Part shown: in pieces, positions 27,070 through 36,132 of the stretch
Layout: every line of letters starts with the position of its first letter
Position numbering within the stretch: the stretch's first letter is position 1
Source of the DNA: UBA2040 sp002384725
GTDB taxonomy: Bacteria > Bacteroidota > Bacteroidia > Flavobacteriales_D > Crocinitomicaceae
Direction of reading: 5' to 3'
Assembly (NCBI GenBank): GCA_963926475.1
Contig: CAWUXE010000009.1
Coordinates: forward strand, 31,490-95,489
Length of the DNA stretch: 64,000 bases
Notes under the pieces: model-generated
The model's input: the letters and a program-made list of their open reading frames with translations, nothing else
Told to the model about the DNA's origin: nothing
Databases searched by the model: none
Made by a program: the position numbers and the translations under genes

Positions 27070-28209
27070 TTAATGGGGGGCTTCCTCTACGGCAGCTCCG
27101 ATAAATAAAGCGGTCAATAAGGCAAACAAATATGCTTGCAATAGCGCCACTAACAATTCAAGAACCGAAATAAACAAAGCCATTGGGACAGACATTGCTC
27201 CCCAAGCTGCACTTTCGTTTATAAATATGATTCCGATAAATGCCAAGATGATAACGTGACCTGCTGTAATGTTAGCAAACAAACGAATCATTAAGGCAAA
27301 TGGCTTTGTCAAGATTCCAATTAATTCAATTGGCATCATGAAGAACTTCATTGCAACGGGTACGCCAGGCATCCAAAATACGTGTCCCCAGTAATTTTTG
27401 TTGGCTGAAAACACGGTCAACAACAAAGTACAAATGGCTAAGAATAAGGTAATTGAGATATTACCTGTTAAGTTAGATCCTAAAATTGGAATAGAACCTA
27501 ACATATTTGAAATCCAAATAAAGAAGAATAAGGTCAATAAATAAGGAACGTACTTCTTGTACTTTTTCTCACCGATATTGTCTTTAGCGATTTCATCACG
27601 AACGAAAACAACAAATGGTTCAACAAATTTTGACAACCCTTTAGGTGCAACGGGTCCGTTTTTAACATAATGCCTCGCAGCACCCCACATCATCAAGAAA
27701 ACAACTACGAAGCTTAAAAATAAAGCGACAACATTTCTTGTGATAGAAACATCGAAAGGTTTAGCATTTGTAACGTTTGCTCCATCGAAGTGCAATTCAC
27801 CGTCACCGTTCAATTTGTATATTTTTTCTTTGAAAAGGCCGTATCCTTCAGCTGGACCAGAACCTACCATGTAAGACTTCGGCTCTCCACCATCGCTATG
27901 CGTGTCATACTTCGTTTCTCCGTGATAAAAATTGAAAGAAGAGAAAATCTTCATTCCACCATCAAAAAGAATTATTGGTAAGTAAATAGAAACTCCATCG
28001 TGGTGACCACCCCAAAGGTGATATTCATGCGCATCTTGAACGTGCTCCATAATAAACTTCCCAGCATCGAATTTTTCGTGGTGTTCAGCTTCTACAACAT
28101 GTGCTTCTTCTGAAGACGCATGCGCATCACCACTAGCAAAACTAGTTATCGATAAAAGAACTGCAAAGGCAGATACGATGAATGTTTTCAAGCTAAAATT
28201 CATATCCAT
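27070..28209 (-). CDS. atpB: ATP synthase F0 subunit a, with long exported N-terminus
   Basis: The C-terminal 230 residues are the standard subunit a, with the stator Arg in LMIRLFANITAGHV and the five to six helices of the proton half-channels. The first 150 residues are an extension: a signal-peptide-like helix (LKTFIVSAFAVLLSITSFASG), then a His-rich stretch (DAHASSEEAHVVEAEHHEK and YHLWGGHHDG). This extended form is usual in Bacteroidota as far as I recall. I chose ATG 28209; ATG 28203 is two codons in, and a TTG lies at 28230. It is the first gene of the operon. Confidence 0.95.
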   Translation of the reverse strand: MDMNFSLKTFIVSAFAVLLSITSFASGDAHASSEEAHVVEAEHHEKFDAGKFIMEHVQDAHEYHLWGGHHDGVSIYLPIILFDGGMKIFSSFNFYHGETKYDTHSDGGEPKSYMVGSGPAEGYGLFKEKIYKLNGDGELHFDGANVTNAKPFDVSITRNVVALFLSFVVVFLMMWGAARHYVKNGPVAPKGLSKFVEPFVVFVRDEIAKDNIGEKKYKKYVPYLLTLFFFIWISNMLGSIPILGSNLTGNISITLFLAICTLLLTVFSANKNYWGHVFWMPGVPVAMKFFMMPIELIGILTKPFALMIRLFANITAGHVIILAFIGIIFINESAAWGAMSVPMALFISVLELLVALLQAYLFALLTALFIGAAVEEAPH

Positions 28210-28248
28210 TTTGATAATTTTAGACGTCAATTGCTCTTAATTTTTGCG

Positions 28249-28256
28249 CAAAGGTA
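28249..28256 (-). promoter_or_regulatory. -7 box TACCTTTG of the ATP synthase operon
   Basis: An exact TAnnTTTG on the minus strand, 39 bases before ATG 28209. A TTG (28281-28279) lies 22 bases upstream as a possible -33 element. Confidence 0.5.
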
Positions 28257-28333
28257 GACAATCTTTCTTTAAAGTCCACAACTTTTGAATCAATAAAAAT
28301 GAAGAAGAAAAACTGAGCTTTTCAACGATGAAA

Positions 28334-30943
28334 TTACTTCTCTGTGAAAAAGCTGCTGAAATCTGCCATAACGACGTTTATCCTAGAAATACGGGCCTGA
28401 ATTTCAGCCAAAACCAAGGTGTCTTCTTCCGCCGCTTTTTGGCCTTCCAAATCTTCTTTTCGCTGGTTCAACGTTTCAACTAAGTATTCAACGCTTTGAC
28501 TGGCAAACATCTTAGTGTAATATCCACCTTTTCTGTTCAAGTGACGATACACTTTCAAAGACTCGCTGATTTGGTCCTCGCTCATTCGAGCATTGAACAA
28601 AGTATACGCATTCATCGAAGCAAGTTGGTCGTAAATGCCCAATTGTCTATTCATCAATAAATCTCTGAAAAACTCGGCATTGTCCTCCCTTCCAGATACG
28701 CTGTAGACTTGCGCCACAGAAGACAGTATTTTGGACGAGTTTTCATTTTCCAACTTTTTAGCAGATGCCAAGGCTAAATCTGGGTCTAGATTACTCAATT
28801 GTTTCAAAGCTGTTCCAATTACCAAATAACTTTGGTCTTTGTCAATCACTGAATTTAGTAGCCCTGCCATATCATTACCCTTTGCGTTTTTCGATAAAAA
28901 TGCAGCTGCAGCTGCACGAACTTGTGATTTCGGGTCTGAAAACATTAAGTTTTTAATAATTTTTTCAGAGATCATCTGCTTATCAGAAGCCATTTTAGCT
29001 GACATTTGAATCGCTTTCGCGCGAATGTGCCAAAATGAATCGTTCAATCCATCCAATATCATTTGATCGGACGATGCGTTTCCTGATTCTACTCCACCTT
29101 CAAGCGATTGTAAACGAGTTTCGTATCGATCTGAATTGTAGAATTGATACACGTACTGGGATTGAGGTTTGTCTTCATTGATTTTTCCTAACAACATTTT
29201 CTCTTCGTCAAAAACCACAGCGCGTAGCGTTCCGTTGTAGGGTAATTCAAAATTTTCTTCCAATTCATCTACCCAAACACGGTGTACTCTTTTCCCATTC
29301 GAATCATGAATCGCTATATCTACTGGTAATTTGAACACAGCGAATCTTTCAGAATCTTGACTTTGAACCACGTTAACTGTCACGGTTAAATTTACCTCAT
29401 CTTTCGTTTGTGATACTTCAAGAATGGGGTGTCCTTTTGATTCGTACCATTGTTTGAAAAACCAATTCAAGTCTTCACCACATACTTCTTCGAAAGCCAA
29501 ACGCAACTGATGATATTCGGCTGCTTTGAATTTATTATCGTTCAAATATTTAGAAAGGGCCGTGAAGAAAGCATCGTCGCCCAAATAGTTGCGAAGCATG
29601 TGTAAAATGCGTCCTCCTTTGTTGTATGAGTGACCATCAAACATTTTTTCTTTGTCCGAATAATGGAACCATGCCAATTCATGGTATCCGCCCATTTGCG
29701 ACGATTGCATATATCCATCTTCTTCTTTTACAGCTTGATAATCGGCTTCGTCACGTCCGTATTTGTAATCATCCCATAAGTATTGTGAGTAATTCGCGAA
29801 AGATTCGTTCAAAGTAAGGTTGGACCAAGACTCTGCCGTAACCAAATCACCAAACCAATGGTGGAACAATTCGTGTGCAATAGTCGATTGATCATTATCG
29901 TCCAATAATTCGCGCTCCGTTTTATAAGCATAGTCGCCGAAAATTACGGCCCCGGTATTTTCCATCGCTCCAGAAACATAATCACGTACGACAATTTGGT
30001 GGTATTTATCCCATGGATACTCGACTTTCAATAATTTTGAGAAATGGCCAATCATTTCTGGGGTTGCTCCGAAAATTGCTTTTGCACTCGATTCCCATTC
30101 TTTCTCCACGTAATAATTAACGTCCATTTTAGAACCATCAGGTCTAGTATAAGAATCTTTAATTATAACAAACTCACCTATGCCCATCATAAATAAATAC
30201 GGTGCATGCGGCAAATCTTGTTTCCAATGATCAGTTCTTGTTCCGTCGGAGTTCTTTTTAGAGGAAATCATTTTTCCATTCGACAAGGTTATGTATCTGT
30301 CTTTCACCGTCATGAAAATCTCCTGAGACGTTTTGACGTTTGGCGCATCGATAGTTGGGAACCATACAGAGCTTGACTCTGTTTCTCCTTGGGTCCAAAT
30401 TTGAGGCATTTTGTTACTTTCCTCGTTTTTAGGATTGATGAAAAACAAACCTTTATCCGAAGTAATTGCGTCACTTCCTCCTGTAGTTCTTTCATCTGGT
30501 TTAGCGATATAGTCGATCACGATGGTGTATTTATCAGCTCGTGTATACGTTTGTCCCAATTTGATTCTCAAAAAATCTTCAGCATAGATATAGGTCAAAT
30601 CTTTGCCTGCCATTTGGACTTTTAAAATATCCATTCCTTTGGCATCGAGCACAATAGAATCAGAAGGATAAAAGTGAGGTTTAGCTGTTATCGTTGCTTT
30701 ACCGTTCATTTGAGACTCATCCCAGTTGAAATTCACCTCTAATTTCGTGTGGATTAAATCAGTGTGCACTGTTTCAGTTGCTCGGTATTCTGTCGGTTCA
30801 GCAATGACTTCCATTTCCAACTCATCCCAAAGAGGGGTGCCAACTAATACTTTTTCAACTTGTGCTTCCTCTTTTTTATTTTTACTCGTTCCACAGGCAA
30901 AAAGCAGTGTTCCAATAAATAAGAATGTTAATACTCTTGTCAT
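28334..30943 (-). CDS. M1 family aminopeptidase, lipoprotein
   Basis: An 869-residue zinc aminopeptidase with lipobox LLFACG at the N-terminus, so attached to a membrane outside the cytoplasm. The beta-rich N-terminal domain is followed by the exopeptidase motif GAMENTGAV near residue 325, the zinc motif HELFHHWFGD near 360 with the third ligand in NESFANY, and a C-terminal helical domain with HEAT-like repeats (IRAKAIQMSAKMASD, VRAAAAAFLSKNAKG). It removes N-terminal residues from peptides, probably in the periplasm. It stands alone, with a divergent gene upstream. Start ATG 30943. Confidence 0.93.
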   Translation of the reverse strand: MTRVLTFLFIGTLLFACGTSKNKKEEAQVEKVLVGTPLWDELEMEVIAEPTEYRATETVHTDLIHTKLEVNFNWDESQMNGKATITAKPHFYPSDSIVLDAKGMDILKVQMAGKDLTYIYAEDFLRIKLGQTYTRADKYTIVIDYIAKPDERTTGGSDAITSDKGLFFINPKNEESNKMPQIWTQGETESSSVWFPTIDAPNVKTSQEIFMTVKDRYITLSNGKMISSKKNSDGTRTDHWKQDLPHAPYLFMMGIGEFVIIKDSYTRPDGSKMDVNYYVEKEWESSAKAIFGATPEMIGHFSKLLKVEYPWDKYHQIVVRDYVSGAMENTGAVIFGDYAYKTERELLDDNDQSTIAHELFHHWFGDLVTAESWSNLTLNESFANYSQYLWDDYKYGRDEADYQAVKEEDGYMQSSQMGGYHELAWFHYSDKEKMFDGHSYNKGGRILHMLRNYLGDDAFFTALSKYLNDNKFKAAEYHQLRLAFEEVCGEDLNWFFKQWYESKGHPILEVSQTKDEVNLTVTVNVVQSQDSERFAVFKLPVDIAIHDSNGKRVHRVWVDELEENFELPYNGTLRAVVFDEEKMLLGKINEDKPQSQYVYQFYNSDRYETRLQSLEGGVESGNASSDQMILDGLNDSFWHIRAKAIQMSAKMASDKQMISEKIIKNLMFSDPKSQVRAAAAAFLSKNAKGNDMAGLLNSVIDKDQSYLVIGTALKQLSNLDPDLALASAKKLENENSSKILSSVAQVYSVSGREDNAEFFRDLLMNRQLGIYDQLASMNAYTLFNARMSEDQISESLKVYRHLNRKGGYYTKMFASQSVEYLVETLNQRKEDLEGQKAAEEDTLVLAEIQARISRINVVMADFSSFFTEK

Positions 30944-31025
30944 TGTTTTAATTTTTTAAGGTACAAAACTCATGAAAAAAATTGGTCGGCACAACGTAAA
31001 CGCGTTTCTGATTGTTGTTTTCTGT

Positions 31026-31033
31026 TAATTTTG
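31026..31033 (+). promoter_or_regulatory. -7 box TAATTTTG before the biotinyl carrier gene
   Basis: An exact TAnnTTTG, 19 bases before ATG 31053. The -33 element is unclear. Confidence 0.45.
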
Positions 31034-31052
31034 TGGTGAAACACAAGTGATT

Positions 31053-31520
31053 ATGGTGACGAAAAATTGGTTGATTGATGGTAAGGAATTAGTTGGAGCC
31101 GGCGGAGCTACATTGAAATGGGAAGATCGCAAGTATTTTACTTTGGAATACAAAGGTCAGGTGTACAATGGAGAAATACTTAATGAGAACACCGAAAACA
31201 ATGTTCTCGATATAAAAATCAATCACCGTGTGTTTCAAGTTAAGAAACAAGGTCCCTTGGATAATCTAATCGCATCACTTGGGATGGACAAGCCTAAAAT
31301 CAAGAAGTTAAAAGAGCTCACGGCACCAATGCCCGGACGAATAGTCAGTTTGGCTGTACAAGTTGGACAGGCCTTAGAAGTGGGCAGCGAAATACTATCG
31401 CTGGAAGCGATGAAAATGGAAAATGTTTTGAAGGCAGAAGGGGTTGGAATCGTGAAAGCCATTTTGGTCAAAAGCGACCAAGTTGTTGATAAGGGAATGG
31501 TGTTGATAGAATTTGGATAA
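31053..31520 (+). CDS. Biotin carboxyl carrier protein
   Basis: A 155-residue protein whose last 75 residues are a biotinyl domain: LTAPMPGRIVSLAVQVG, then the biotinylation motif LEAMKMENVLKAEG with the target Lys in AMKM. The N-terminal half is a short beta-rich region like that of the acyl-CoA carboxylase alpha chains. It would carry CO2 between a biotin carboxylase and a carboxyltransferase, but neither is adjacent; this is an orphan gene. I chose ATG 31053; a GTG two codons upstream (31047) is in frame. Which carboxylase it serves is not visible here. Confidence 0.9.
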   Translation: MVTKNWLIDGKELVGAGGATLKWEDRKYFTLEYKGQVYNGEILNENTENNVLDIKINHRVFQVKKQGPLDNLIASLGMDKPKIKKLKELTAPMPGRIVSLAVQVGQALEVGSEILSLEAMKMENVLKAEGVGIVKAILVKSDQVVDKGMVLIEFG

Positions 31521-31522
31521 AC

Positions 31523-31717
31523 CTAAACATGAACTCTTTCGAAAGCTCTTGAAATAATATTCGGGTATTTTCCTCCAAATTCTACAATACACCACATTTT
31601 AAAACTTTTAAGTTCCTCTGTGTCCGAAATCCAAGTGAGCGCTTTGTTCAATTCCTTTTGAAATAGAATTCTATCGAAACTTACATTGCTCAGGATTTTC
31701 TTTGTTAGTTCTAACAT
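31523..31717 (-). CDS. Small conserved hypothetical protein
   Basis: A 64-residue cytosolic protein, starting MLELTKKILSNVSFDR and ending NIISRAFERVHV, with a helical middle. I recall similar 60-70 residue proteins in other Flavobacteriales, with the same VSFDR, LFxKEL and WC motifs, but no function. An upstream in-frame start at 31801 would add 28 basic residues and is less likely. It converges with the biotinyl carrier gene, two bases apart. Confidence 0.6.
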   Translation of the reverse strand: MLELTKKILSNVSFDRILFQKELNKALTWISDTEELKSFKMWCIVEFGGKYPNIISRAFERVHV

Positions 31718-31836
31718 TTCGGATCGTGTTTTTAGGGTTGCCCTAAAGTAACGCAATCTTCTTAATCCTACTTGAAAAAAAATCCTAAAGTTTTCAAACA
31801 TCCAAATTTCATGGTGTGCAAAACCTGTTCAAAACA

Positions 31837-31865
31837 AAACCCCTCTACCATAAGCAAAGGGGTTT
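31837..31865 (-). terminator. Terminator after the Omp28-like gene
   Basis: AAACCCCT and AGGGGTTT form the stem around a 13-base loop, followed on the minus strand by TTGTTTTG. It lies 21 bases after the stop codon at 31886. Confidence 0.7.
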
Positions 31866-31885
31866 AACAAAAGGGTTTAATTCCG

Positions 31886-32815
31886 TTAAATAAATTTCTT
31901 CTTGATGACTTGGTATATTTCGTTGGTTACTTTGTCAAAAACGTAGATTAATAGGTGAGAATTTTCAGCAGTGTAATCTGCCGGAATCTTTAAAGAATAG
32001 TCATAATAGTATTTACCATTGGTGTTCAAATACTCGTTATCAATTTTTTGCCCAAACATATCACCATTTACATGAAATTTCAGAAGATCGCGGTGCACGT
32101 AATCTTGGATATCACCTAATTGCCAATCTTTTTGTGGCTTGACTATGGAGTCCTCATAAAAGGCAACAACTACGCGCAATTCATTCGTTATTGGAATAAC
32201 GGGTTCAACCTCAATATGAATAAATGCCCCGTTTGTGGAAGGGAAATAATTTACAAGGGCTTGCAGCTTAACACGCAAGTCGTTCGCAGAAATAATTGAG
32301 GTGGCCTTATTTGCCCACTCATTTTTATCCGAGCTAATTTGGCCCGATGTACTTTCAAATCTACTTACATTTCCAGAAGGATTTCCCGTAAATCCATTTC
32401 CAGGTAATTCCCCAAAAAATCCACCAATTTGTGAGCTTACTGAATTTGTAAAGTCATATTCAAAATATGGCGAAGAGGTCGATTGAAAGCTATTCGGTAA
32501 AACGTTGTAAGTCGGCCCAGTATGAAGAGTTGAAGTAAAAACCCTTCCAGGATTAGCCGTTTCTAAGTTGTGTGCTTCTGCTGCTGCGTCTGGACAAAAA
32601 ATACAGGTGTGGCCTGTAAAATCTTCAATCAAAACATTGCGATTCGTATTTGTATTTGGTGAAAATGTGGGTACTACATAATCCGTAATATTCCCCGGAT
32701 ATAGTGTTGGATCCAATCCTCCTGTATAGGTTTGGGCAGGATAGGCGTTATCCACTTTATCACAAGAAAAAATCGCAAATGCTATAATCGAACTGAATAT
32801 AAATATGTTTTTCAT
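31886..32815 (-). CDS. Omp28-related lipoprotein
   Basis: A 309-residue exported lipoprotein (lipobox AIFSC near residue 18). The motif VLIEDFTGHTCIFCPDAAAEA at about 60-80 is the Omp28 family core: a thioredoxin-like fold with a CxxC pair (CIFC). The C-terminal half is a beta-sandwich typical of the family (for example ELRVVAFYEDSI-like strands). Omp28 proteins are surface proteins of unknown role. It follows the DUF6029 gene by three bases, so the two are cotranscribed. The TlpA-like gene further upstream on the same strand may belong to the same unit. Confidence 0.85.
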   Translation of the reverse strand: MKNIFIFSSIIAFAIFSCDKVDNAYPAQTYTGGLDPTLYPGNITDYVVPTFSPNTNTNRNVLIEDFTGHTCIFCPDAAAEAHNLETANPGRVFTSTLHTGPTYNVLPNSFQSTSSPYFEYDFTNSVSSQIGGFFGELPGNGFTGNPSGNVSRFESTSGQISSDKNEWANKATSIISANDLRVKLQALVNYFPSTNGAFIHIEVEPVIPITNELRVVVAFYEDSIVKPQKDWQLGDIQDYVHRDLLKFHVNGDMFGQKIDNEYLNTNGKYYYDYSLKIPADYTAENSHLLIYVFDKVTNEIYQVIKKKFI

Positions 32816-32818
32816 AGT

Positions 32819-34483
32819 CTAAAAGCTTTGTGTGAAGTTCAAGGTTAAACCATTGTTGGCTGGCACAAATCGACAAACACCGCCAACACAGAAAAGTCCT
32901 GCTCGCTGACGACCGTATGAAAGGGTTATTCGAGTTGCTTCGCGCACATACCCGAAGGTCCCAATTAAATAGTGCAGTCTCAAATCTGGATTAGGGTTCC
33001 CGAAATTGTATTGGTCCATGATTCCGAAGAAAAAGTTGGGGGCCAAGGTATATTCAATAACTCCTGTTGCCCAATCTCCTTGGTCTTTAGAGGTAAGAAG
33101 TGTTTGTGCCTCCATTCTCAAAGAGTGCTTGCTATTGATTTTGTACCCTACCTCTGCAACGAAAATATTTGCATTTATGATTCCTTTGGCGTTGTTGGTC
33201 ACTTTAGCCACATCATTGTTTACTGTAATGTTGAAGTAGCTCAATATCATGTTCCATTGTTTGTTGAACTTTCTTGTGACATTGATATTAAAATCTTGCC
33301 AATACAGGCTGTCGCTCATGTCGAAAGGGCGACCGGAATAAGTTACTCGAGATGAATCTCCCGGTAAATTGTAACCTGTTTTATGCTTCAATGGTTGATA
33401 AGCAACAGAGTAATTTGCATTTATTGCTGTTCCATATTTTCCCCCAAATTTGCTTCCTTTCTTCAAAGAATACAGTGCTTCGGCTTGATAAGCAATCTCT
33501 CCCAATGGTTGAGTTGCATATGGATAAAGTGAAGCAACCAAGTTGTAGGTGTGCGTTTTATTCATCGAAGGTAAATAATTGATGAAAACGTCTTGTAATT
33601 GTTTCGTGCGATCTGAACGGTAACTCATATTGTCCACTGACTTTCCAGACAAGAGTATTCCCAATCCTTTTTGCGAGTAGCCTAAATTGAAAACCGTTGC
33701 GTGACCTGGATTATAGATGTATCCATTATCTACCGATGGATCGTTGTCTTTAATAATGTATTCCGCATCACCATAAAATTTACCATAGCGCAATTTCAAT
33801 CGTCCGCCATAGGCTGCAACATTCTCAGGTAAAATATAAGTTTCGTTATCATCCGGCTGGTATTTCGAAACCAAAGACCCAGCAATAGAGATGTCTAACT
33901 TTTTATCCTTTAGCTTTTTGAAAGTTTCGTTCAGGTGAATTTCTGCATCTGCCCCACGAACTATACCAGCCGATTTATTTATTCGTCCATCGATAAACTG
34001 GTATCGGTTTGAACCGTAAACACCTTTGATTTTAATGCCGGCATATGGTCGCAGAATAATTCGAGCACCATCTAACTGTGTGTCATAACCCAAGGCACGA
34101 TCTTCGTAGGCTCTAAACGCAAGTCCAGCGCCAAATTGTTCGTAAAAGTTTCCGACCGTAATATCAACGAAATCGTTTTCGTATCCCACATAACGCATAC
34201 CTAAACCAGTACCGTCGAAATTATTTGGATAGCCTTGAATTCTTGGCAAGTATGATTCCAAGCGCATTCCTGCTTTGAAACCTCCTTGTCGAAAAAACAC
34301 ATTCATATATGCATTCAAAAGTCCCACTGAGGCTGGACGGTTGGCTCCAATGAGCGTATCTTCATTCAGGTATTGAAACGTAGATTCCATATTCCCCGTA
34401 ATCGAGGGAGCATTAGAATTGTTCTGTTGTGACCAAAGTAAAGGGGACACAAAAATGGACAAGGCCAGTAATCGTTTTGTCAT
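32819..34483 (-). CDS. DUF6029 family outer membrane protein
   Basis: A 554-residue exported protein with a signal peptide (ending LLWSQ). The rest is a run of alternating amphipathic strands rich in Tyr and Gly and ends in an aromatic residue (LNFTQSF), as beta barrels do. I recall this as DUF6029, a Bacteroidota family that often pairs with Omp28-like and TlpA-like genes. It lies between those two here (three bases and 28 bases away). The likely role is in the outer membrane; no substrate can be named. Confidence 0.8.
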   Translation of the reverse strand: MTKRLLALSIFVSPLLWSQQNNSNAPSITGNMESTFQYLNEDTLIGANRPASVGLLNAYMNVFFRQGGFKAGMRLESYLPRIQGYPNNFDGTGLGMRYVGYENDFVDITVGNFYEQFGAGLAFRAYEDRALGYDTQLDGARIILRPYAGIKIKGVYGSNRYQFIDGRINKSAGIVRGADAEIHLNETFKKLKDKKLDISIAGSLVSKYQPDDNETYILPENVAAYGGRLKLRYGKFYGDAEYIIKDNDPSVDNGYIYNPGHATVFNLGYSQKGLGILLSGKSVDNMSYRSDRTKQLQDVFINYLPSMNKTHTYNLVASLYPYATQPLGEIAYQAEALYSLKKGSKFGGKYGTAINANYSVAYQPLKHKTGYNLPGDSSRVTYSGRPFDMSDSLYWQDFNINVTRKFNKQWNMILSYFNITVNNDVAKVTNNAKGIINANIFVAEVGYKINSKHSLRMEAQTLLTSKDQGDWATGVIEYTLAPNFFFGIMDQYNFGNPNPDLRLHYLIGTFGYVREATRITLSYGRQRAGLFCVGGVCRFVPANNGLTLNFTQSF

Positions 34484-34511
34484 ACAGTCTATTTGACCAA
34501 CGAAGTTTTAA

Positions 34512-35033
34512 TTACTCCGCAGCTAATTTTATAATTTCTTCGTACAGTCTTTCTTCATCACCTGGTGCGTAACTGTTGTGCGAATATACGATCTCTCCAT
34601 TTTTATTGAGTAAAAAGGTATGAGGAACGTTATTCACGCCCATCGCTCTTTTAAAATCGCCATTTGGATCCATCAATACCAAGTATTCCCAACCTTTTCC
34701 GTTTACATAAACGGGCACTGAGTTTTTCGTTTTTTCATCGTCGATTGAAACAGCAACAAGGTTCACCCCTGTTTCTTCTTGCCAATCTACATATAAATCA
34801 TTGATCGTATTCAATTCTCTTTTGCAAGGAGAGCACCACGTCGCCCAAAAGCTAATTACTACAGGGCCTTCAAACCCCAATTCGGCAGTGTTGACTGCGT
34901 TTCCTTCCATATCCACTAATTGCACCGCTGGCAATTTTTTTCCTGTTGATGAGGTGTGACTTTCATTTTGCGCGAAAGCAGACATTCCGAATACAGTAAT
35001 AAGTGATAAAGTAAGTAAAGCTAATTTTTTCAT
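34512..35033 (-). CDS. TlpA-like thioredoxin-fold protein
   Basis: A 173-residue exported thioredoxin-fold protein. A signal peptide ends at SAFAQ, and the redox motif is WATWCSPCKREL with CxxC. The cis-Pro region is VNNVPHTFLLNKNG. It should reduce or oxidise thiols in the periplasm, perhaps those of the CxxC-bearing Omp28-like protein two genes downstream. I chose ATG 35033, which starts the signal peptide; a TTG at 35087 would add unlikely residues. It is the first gene of the TlpA-DUF6029-Omp28 unit. Confidence 0.9.
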   Translation of the reverse strand: MKKLALLTLSLITVFGMSAFAQNESHTSSTGKKLPAVQLVDMEGNAVNTAELGFEGPVVISFWATWCSPCKRELNTINDLYVDWQEETGVNLVAVSIDDEKTKNSVPVYVNGKGWEYLVLMDPNGDFKRAMGVNNVPHTFLLNKNGEIVYSHNSYAPGDEERLYEEIIKLAAE

Positions 35034-35336
35034 TTTTCTATTATTTAAGTTCGCTACAAGGAATTCAAAACCCGTGCCGAAATTCAAAAGTAGGGATTTT
35101 TAAAACCCTCTGAAGCTGCGGATTGAAAATACTCTTGTAATCCTAGTTAGTCGAACATTACATAAAACACATGTTTTTATGAGTAAAAGCGGCACTAACT
35201 CTTTAATTCTTATCAAAATCAGATTTTTGGCAAACTTTTTGATGTATTGTATCTTGTCAAGAAATGTTTTATATTTGGTAATTGACATATTACCGTATAT
35301 GACTTACTATACAACACAAAATCAACAAATTGAATT
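35034..35336. other. Intergenic region between divergent genes
   Basis: A 303-base AT-rich spacer between the TlpA-like gene (leftward) and the T9SS gene (rightward). It holds the promoter at 35247-35277. The open frames in it are short and lack protein-like composition. I see no RNA gene or repeat. Confidence 0.5.
35247..35277 (+). promoter_or_regulatory. Promoter of the 242-residue T9SS gene (TTG, 20 bases, TATATTTG)
   Basis: TTG at 35247-35249 and TATATTTG at 35270-35277 are exactly 20 bases apart, matching the Bacteroidota consensus. It lies 59 bases before ATG 35337. Confidence 0.6.
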
Positions 35337-36065
35337 ATGAAAAAACGATTACTATTATTCGGTTTCATCGTGTTAATTGGTGCTTCTGTTAATGCGCAAC
35401 TTGAACTTAAGGAAGTTGGTTCAACTACTGTAATTAACGGAACAACGATAAATGCTGATATTTTCAACACAGACGTTGTACATCTGGATGTTCTCGTAAA
35501 AAACACTGCATCTGCAAATCAAATTATCGTCGTGTCTCGAAAAATACTCACTGCGCCTAGTTCGACTTGGTCTGACCAAATATGTTGGGGAAATGCTTCA
35601 GGTGGCACATGTGTTGATACGAGTTCTTTAGGCTTGATGTACAACCAAAACTACACTGTTATAATAATGCCTGGTTCAACAGGGCTTATGAATGCCAAGA
35701 TTCAACCAGACCCATTATCTGCCGCACCTGCTTTATACAGATATTATTTCGGAACTCAGAACAACCAATATATGGATTCTGTTGATTTAATGATTACGTC
35801 TGTGCTTGCTGTGAAAGAAATAAAGAAAGACATTTCTCTTTCGGTTTCGCCAAACCCGGCAAGCGACAAAGTTTTAATTCAAGTGAGCCCCTTCGAAACA
35901 GGAAACTTAAAAATTGTTGATGTTCTTGGAAACGTGGTTATGAGTTCAAGCTTTAGCGGAACGAAAACTTTAAATGTAGAAGACTTCAAAAATGGTGTTT
36001 ACTTCATCATGATAACTGGTGATGGAATGAAAGCAATCAATAGAAAATTAGTGGTTAGGCATTAA
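35337..36065 (+). CDS. T9SS type A sorting domain protein
   Basis: A 242-residue secreted protein. The signal peptide ends at SVNAQ. A beta-sandwich follows (residues about 25-150), with two Cys in QICWGNASGGTCVD that may form a disulfide. The last 75 residues (SVSPNPASDKVLIQV to INRKLVVRH) are a T9SS type A sorting domain. The function of the sandwich is unknown. It is transcribed alone, with a good promoter and a terminator. Confidence 0.85.
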   Translation: MKKRLLLFGFIVLIGASVNAQLELKEVGSTTVINGTTINADIFNTDVVHLDVLVKNTASANQIIVVSRKILTAPSSTWSDQICWGNASGGTCVDTSSLGLMYNQNYTVIIMPGSTGLMNAKIQPDPLSAAPALYRYYFGTQNNQYMDSVDLMITSVLAVKEIKKDISLSVSPNPASDKVLIQVSPFETGNLKIVDVLGNVVMSSSFSGTKTLNVEDFKNGVYFIMITGDGMKAINRKLVVRH

Positions 36066-36085
36066 TTTTCAACAACAACTTTATT

Positions 36086-36118
36086 TTAGAGCTCATCATT
36101 TGCTGGGCTCTTTTTTTG
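36086..36118 (+). terminator. Terminator after the 242-residue T9SS gene
   Basis: AGAGC (36088-36092) pairs with GCTCT (36107-36111), with further pairing of CC-like bases next to the loop, followed by seven T. It overlaps the region just upstream of the cysQ start, and rules out translation of cysQ from the TTG at 36100. Confidence 0.75.
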
Positions 36119-36126
36119 TACATTCG
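36119..36126 (+). promoter_or_regulatory. -7-like box TACATTCG before cysQ
   Basis: TACATTCG (TAnnTTTG with C for T) ends six bases before ATG 36133. It is another case of a box very close to a start codon. Confidence 0.35.
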
Positions 36127-36132
36127 TCTCAA

